From Archaeoglobi archaeon (GTDB lineage Archaea; Halobacteriota; Archaeoglobi; Archaeoglobales; Archaeoglobaceae): a DNA stretch of 17,083 nt. A program made the translations under genes and the position numbers. Below, one piece after another: positions 14,582 through 17,083 of the stretch (position 1 is its first letter; every line of letters begins with the position of its first letter). The notes beneath the pieces are model-generated. The model ran no database searches. It was not told where the DNA came from and saw nothing but the letters and a program-made list of their open reading frames with translations. The stretch lies in the NCBI GenBank assembly GCA_029259455.1, contig JAPDIT010000004.1:1-17083 (forward strand). Direction: 5' to 3'.

Positions 14582-15326
14582 CAAGCCTCCCCTCTCCAAA
14601 CGAAAAGGATTGGTAGTCTTCACCTACAGGATAACTCTTCACGGCGATGTGATGTGGTGGGTAAAAGTGTCCAAGATGTGTTAAAACGATTTTTCTGGCG
14701 TTAAGCCTTTTACCGAGCTCCATGGCCTCTTTGGCGTTCATGTGCTTCCTGAACCTGCCTGTTGGTGCGAGAGCCTCTACTATAAACAAATCTGGATTTT
14801 GCATCTCTCTCAGAGTGCTCTCTGGTATTCTCGCATTTGTGTCTCCGCTGATGACGACCTTGTAACCTTTCCACTCCACCTTTACACCAACAGCACTCAC
14901 GGGAGGGTGGTTTACTGGCAGTAGGGTGAAATCCATACCTCCTATGTTAAAGCTCTCAAAAGCTTCCACTTCAATTGGCTTGTAGGACATGAACTTCATG
15001 AAATACCCAATATCATCGTGAATTTGAGGAGTGGAGTAAACCTTAACGTTGTTCTGAACTCTGTAGAATTCTCCAAACCCTCCAAAGTGGTCGAAGTGGC
15101 AGTGAGTCCAGATTACAGCATCAACCTTCTCTACTCTGCAGTCAAGAAGCTGTCTCCTCAAATCTGGAGAGGTGTCAATAAGCACAGTCTTGCCGTTGTT
15201 CTGAATCAATACAGAAAATCTCTTTCTCTCCCATCCTTTTCTTCTCGCATCCTCACATGTTCTGCAGTGACAGTTAAGAGTCGGCGTGCCTGGGGAGTCG
15301 CCGGTTCCAAGCAGGGTGATTATCAT
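14562..15326 (-). CDS. PhnP-like metallo-beta-lactamase hydrolase
   Basis: A 254-residue cytosolic metallo-beta-lactamase. It starts LLGTGDSPGTPTLNCHCRTC, the pattern of the PhnP/PqqB branch, in which three cysteines (19, 21, 24) hold a structural zinc. The active site appears complete: THCHFDHFGG (His75, His77, Asp79, His80), VNHPPVSAVGV, ISGDTN and a late LTHLGH. PhnP cleaves cyclic ribose phosphates in phosphonate breakdown, but no other phosphonate gene is nearby, so a phosphodiesterase role here is only a fold-level guess. It begins one base after the AAA ATPase stop and overlaps the mfnF-like gene, so a link to cofactor synthesis is possible. Confidence 0.85.
   Translation of the reverse strand: MIITLLGTGDSPGTPTLNCHCRTCEDARRKGWERKRFSVLIQNNGKTVLIDTSPDLRRQLLDCRVEKVDAVIWTHCHFDHFGGFGEFYRVQNNVKVYSTPQIHDDIGYFMKFMSYKPIEVEAFESFNIGGMDFTLLPVNHPPVSAVGVKVEWKGYKVVISGDTNARIPESTLREMQNPDLFIVEALAPTGRFRKHMNAKEAMELGKRLNARKIVLTHLGHFYPPHHIAVKSYPVGEDYQSFSFGEGRLDEFFGD
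14585..14592 (-). promoter_or_regulatory. Shine-Dalgarno site of the mfnF-like gene
   Basis: The minus strand reads GGGGAGGC, 3 bases before ATG 14581, inside the 3' end of the PhnP-like gene. It decides the start against longer in-frame options. Confidence 0.6.
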
Positions 15327-15327
15327 G

Positions 15328-16557
15328 CTAGTAAGACTTCTTTAACTTAAGCCTCTCCCGAACCTCCCTTACTGCATTCATGAGGTCTTCCTGGGTAAGC
15401 TCTTTTCTTCCCTGAAGAAGTGCGTCGAGAACCGCCTCTCTTACAACGAGCTTTATGTCTGCTCCCGTGAAGCCTTCAGTCTCCTTCACAAGCTCTTCTA
15501 TGTCGAAATCTCCTTGGATTTTTGCCAAAAATATTTCAAAGATTCTCCTTCTTATCGCCTCTTCTGGCTCCGGGAACTCGATAACCTTGTCGAATCTCCT
15601 CCATACTGCTGGATCTAGAAGAGAGGGGTGGTTTGTTGCGGCAATCAGCAGAACACCATCTTCAACAAGGTTGATGTCGTCGATTGATTTCAGCAGTGTG
15701 TTAACTGCCCTTTTTATCGCCGCATGCTCATCGCTCGTCCTCATTTTGGCGACATAGTCAAACTCGTCAATGAAGAGAATGCAGGGGGACATCATCCTCG
15801 CTATTTCGAAGATTTTCTCTATGTTCTTTGAAGTCTCACCGAGATACTGGCTTGTGATCATTGATAGCTTAACTTCGAGCAGTGGAAGGTATAGCTTCTT
15901 GCTCAAAGCCCTTGCAGTGGTGGTTTTTCCTGTTCCCGGTGGGCCTATGAACAGGAGCTTTCCTATGTCTGATAGCCCAATTTTTCTCAGAAAGCTTCTT
16001 TCCTCTAGGGCAATCTCAATCTTTCTCACCTCTTCGAGCTGTTCCTCGTTAAGCGCTACTTCTTTGAAATCAACGGGAATTTCTTCAGGAGATAATACTC
16101 TCACAAGAGAGAGCATCTCCCTCGTTTCATCCCTCTTCTCGAGCTCCTCTATCAACCCCTTCAGCCACTCTTTATCTCCGTGCTTCGGCAGGTTGGCCTT
16201 TTTAGCCTCTTCGTAAGAGACATCGAGGGAGTCGTAGTTCTGGTAGAAGTAGGCGAGAGTAGGATTCTTCTTTATTAACTCAACTCCTCTACTTGCGAAC
16301 CATTTAACAGCCAGATCAAAGGAAGTGAGAATGTACTGCTTGGAAAAGGCGTTCAAATCAACGAAGGGGGGTTTTTGGTCAACTTTTCCTGCATACTTTA
16401 CAACAGTATCCTCCCTAATAACCACAGGCCTCTTTATACCTCCCTTATTGTACAGCAGTTTCCTGATTTCCTTCGGTATGTCGTCCTCCGTTAGCTCCTC
16501 ATACCTGTTGAATATTTCTGCGGTCAGCAGAAGTTCGACAAGCTTGACAGCACTCAT
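15328..16557 (-). CDS. AAA ATPase
   Basis: A 409-residue single-domain AAA ATPase. About 190 N-terminal residues of unknown, mostly helical sequence precede the ATPase core: Walker A GPPGTGKTTTA, Walker B PCILFIDEFD, sensor-1 LIAATNHPSLLD and an Arg-finger region WRRFDKVIEF, then the C-terminal lid (EGFTGADIKLVVREAV). It is shorter than VAT/Cdc48, and its N-terminus lacks the coiled coil expected of the proteasome ATPase PAN. Its partner is unknown. ATG 16557 is preferred over GTG 16566, because AGGAAG precedes the ATG at usable spacing and abuts the GTG. It heads an operon with the PhnP-like and mfnF-like genes. Confidence 0.88.
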   Translation of the reverse strand: MSAVKLVELLLTAEIFNRYEELTEDDIPKEIRKLLYNKGGIKRPVVIREDTVVKYAGKVDQKPPFVDLNAFSKQYILTSFDLAVKWFASRGVELIKKNPTLAYFYQNYDSLDVSYEEAKKANLPKHGDKEWLKGLIEELEKRDETREMLSLVRVLSPEEIPVDFKEVALNEEQLEEVRKIEIALEERSFLRKIGLSDIGKLLFIGPPGTGKTTTARALSKKLYLPLLEVKLSMITSQYLGETSKNIEKIFEIARMMSPCILFIDEFDYVAKMRTSDEHAAIKRAVNTLLKSIDDINLVEDGVLLIAATNHPSLLDPAVWRRFDKVIEFPEPEEAIRRRIFEIFLAKIQGDFDIEELVKETEGFTGADIKLVVREAVLDALLQGRKELTQEDLMNAVREVRERLKLKKSY

Positions 16558-16575
16558 TTGGGACACTTCCTACAC

Positions 16576-16593
16576 ATCACTAAATCGTGATTT
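16576..16593. promoter_or_regulatory. operator-like palindromes before the AAA gene
   Basis: Two overlapping inverted repeats lie between the TATA box and the start codon: ATCAC-6-GTGAT (16576-16591) and AAATC-GT-GATTT (16582-16593). They cover the expected transcription start, a place where archaeal repressors often bind. Arms are short, so chance remains possible. Confidence 0.4.
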
Positions 16594-16597
16594 AAAT
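16591..16597 (-). promoter_or_regulatory. TATA box of the AAA ATPase operon
   Basis: The minus strand reads AAAAAATTTAAATC, with a TATA core about 30-37 bases before the chosen start. This predicts transcription beginning near 16568 with a leader of about 10 bases that includes the AGGAAG ribosome site. Confidence 0.5.
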
Positions 16598-16661
16598 TTT
16601 TTGGGAGTTCTTTTAGTTTTGTATTGTATTTTAGACCTCGGTGTACTAAGTGCTGATTTTC

Positions 16662-16790
16662 ATGCAGTCACGCCTGTTTTATTCACATCGAAAAACTGAG
16701 AAATTAGTTAAAGGGATTAAGGTAATTGAGGGTAAGATATTTAAGATAACGAGCAAAGAGCAAAAGAATAATTTTAAAATTGCTACATAA
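16662..16790 (+). CDS. possible small basic protein or gene remnant
   Basis: A 42-residue Lys-rich ORF from ATG 16662 (includes HRKTEKLVKGIKVIEGKIFK) with coding-like composition. The pattern vaguely resembles the segment before the zinc ligands of archaeal SWIM-domain or transposase-associated proteins, but no cysteines follow. It could be a truncated remnant of such a gene. There is no clear promoter or Shine-Dalgarno site. It ends 12 bases before the next ORF. Confidence 0.22.
   Translation: MQSRLFYSHRKTEKLVKGIKVIEGKIFKITSKEQKNNFKIAT
16771..16780 (+). promoter_or_regulatory. TATA box of the small ORF at 16803
   Basis: ATTTTAAAAT is centred about 27 bases before ATG 16803, the classic archaeal spacing for a leaderless transcript. 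It overlaps the end of the preceding small ORF. Confidence 0.5.
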
Positions 16791-16802
16791 TTAATTACTG
16801 GC

Positions 16803-16976
16803 ATGCCATCTTGGAGTGAACACACGAAGTATTGTAAGGAACACAAAATCGACGAGGACATCTGTAATTTCGCTAATGAGATTGTTGATTACTCTGAAAG
16901 ATTTGTTCCCAAACTATTTGAAAGATCCAGTAATAAAAAGAATTGTATCATATCGATTGGTCGTGTTCCATCATAG
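16803..16976 (+). CDS. hypothetical small protein, possibly truncated
   Basis: A 57-residue ORF starting MPSWSEHTKYCKEHKIDEDI. The composition is natural and a TATA box stands at the right distance for leaderless expression. The N-terminus (Met-Pro-Ser-Trp then His and a helical stretch) recalls hypothetical proteins I associate with Archaeoglobus, but I can name no family. It ends IGRVPS at TAG 16974-16976 and may be shortened by a frameshift. It overlaps the end of a convergent minus-strand ORF by 6 bases. Confidence 0.5.
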   Translation: MPSWSEHTKYCKEHKIDEDICNFANEIVDYSERFVPKLFERSSNKKNCIISIGRVPS

Positions 16977-17083
16977 GTGTAAATTCACCTCCCACCTTAT
17001 ATCCCTATCCAGCTTAATAACTTCACCGATAAACGATTCATAGCTTGTCCTCTCAAACCTCATCTTCATAAGCAGATTGCCAA
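16971..17083 (-). CDS. 3' end of an unidentified gene leaving the window
   Basis: The minus strand is open from the right edge to TGA 16973-16971, giving 36 residues that include MKMRFERTSYESFIGEVIKL. The charge pattern looks like real protein sequence. No domain is identifiable and the start lies beyond the window, although an internal Met could be the start of a very short ORF. The gene would be convergent with the small ORF at 16803. Confidence 0.4.
   Translation of the reverse strand, partial: GNLLMKMRFERTSYESFIGEVIKLDRDIRWEVNLHL

Noticed and set aside
1..17083. CRISPR arrays, tRNA or rRNA genes, insertion sequences
   Set aside because: No regularly spaced repeats, no cloverleaf-like motif, and no transposase with terminal repeats were seen by eye; short or diverged cases could be missed.

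Overview
This window looks like chromosome of an archaeon of the genus Archaeoglobus, close to A. fulgidus. It carries archaeal proteasome alpha and beta, an archaeal exosome set, SBDS, archaeal RNase P subunit Pop5, the KH/beta-CASP termination nuclease aCPSF1 (FttA), and genes for F420-type and methanofuran-type cofactors. Several proteins (PsmA, PsmB, Rrp41, Rrp42, SBDS) match my memory of the A. fulgidus sequences almost residue for residue. No alignment was run, so the species is open. Promoters look archaeal: AT-rich TATA boxes about 24-28 bp before start codons, suggesting many leaderless mRNAs, plus a few strong Shine-Dalgarno sites inside operons.

Layout, left to right. (1) 1-1157: the tail of a plus-strand gene, then a run of short plus-strand ORFs, two of them membrane-like; none is recognisable and the region looks degenerate or fast-evolving. 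(2) 7621 down to 1158, minus strand: a long operon that starts with a penicillin-acylase-family gene broken by many frameshifts, then a small frameshifted membrane protein, then intact pop5, psmA, SBDS, rrp4, rrp41 and rrp42, overlapping or spaced by a few bases. (3) 7700-7935: remnant of a PIN-like protein. (4) 13069 down to 7983, minus strand: psmB, fttA/aCPSF1, a zinc-ribbon protein, a RibBA-like protein, a DUF2103-type protein and a YkgJ-type cysteine-cluster protein. (5) 13118-13657, plus strand: a class II aldolase (fucA), divergent from psmB over a shared TATA box and convergent with the next operon over a palindrome. (6) 16557 down to 13634, minus strand: an AAA ATPase, a PhnP-like metallo-beta-lactamase and an MfnF-like ASKHA protein. 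(7) 16558-17083: AAA promoter with an operator-like palindrome, small ORFs, and the end of a minus-strand gene leaving the window.

How it fits together. Two minus-strand operons lie in tandem. One pairs the proteasome beta subunit with the transcription-terminating nuclease aCPSF1. The other pairs the proteasome alpha subunit with RNase P, SBDS and the exosome. Protein turnover, RNA 3'-end formation, RNA decay and ribosome maturation are thus encoded within 13 kb. Three cofactor genes (fucA for the F420 lactyl moiety, mfnF for methanofuran, ribBA for flavin) are interleaved.

The most notable points are: the acylase locus, where eight one-base indels, each explicable at a mononucleotide run, reconstruct exactly 720 codons; the consequence that the essential exosome operon may be transcribed through an untranslatable gene; the near-symmetric psmB/fucA promoter, which implies a longer psmB propeptide; the apparently inactive RibB half of RibBA; and a Glu-to-Asp change at the expected catalytic position of FucA. 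I did not find a clear new defence or mobile system.
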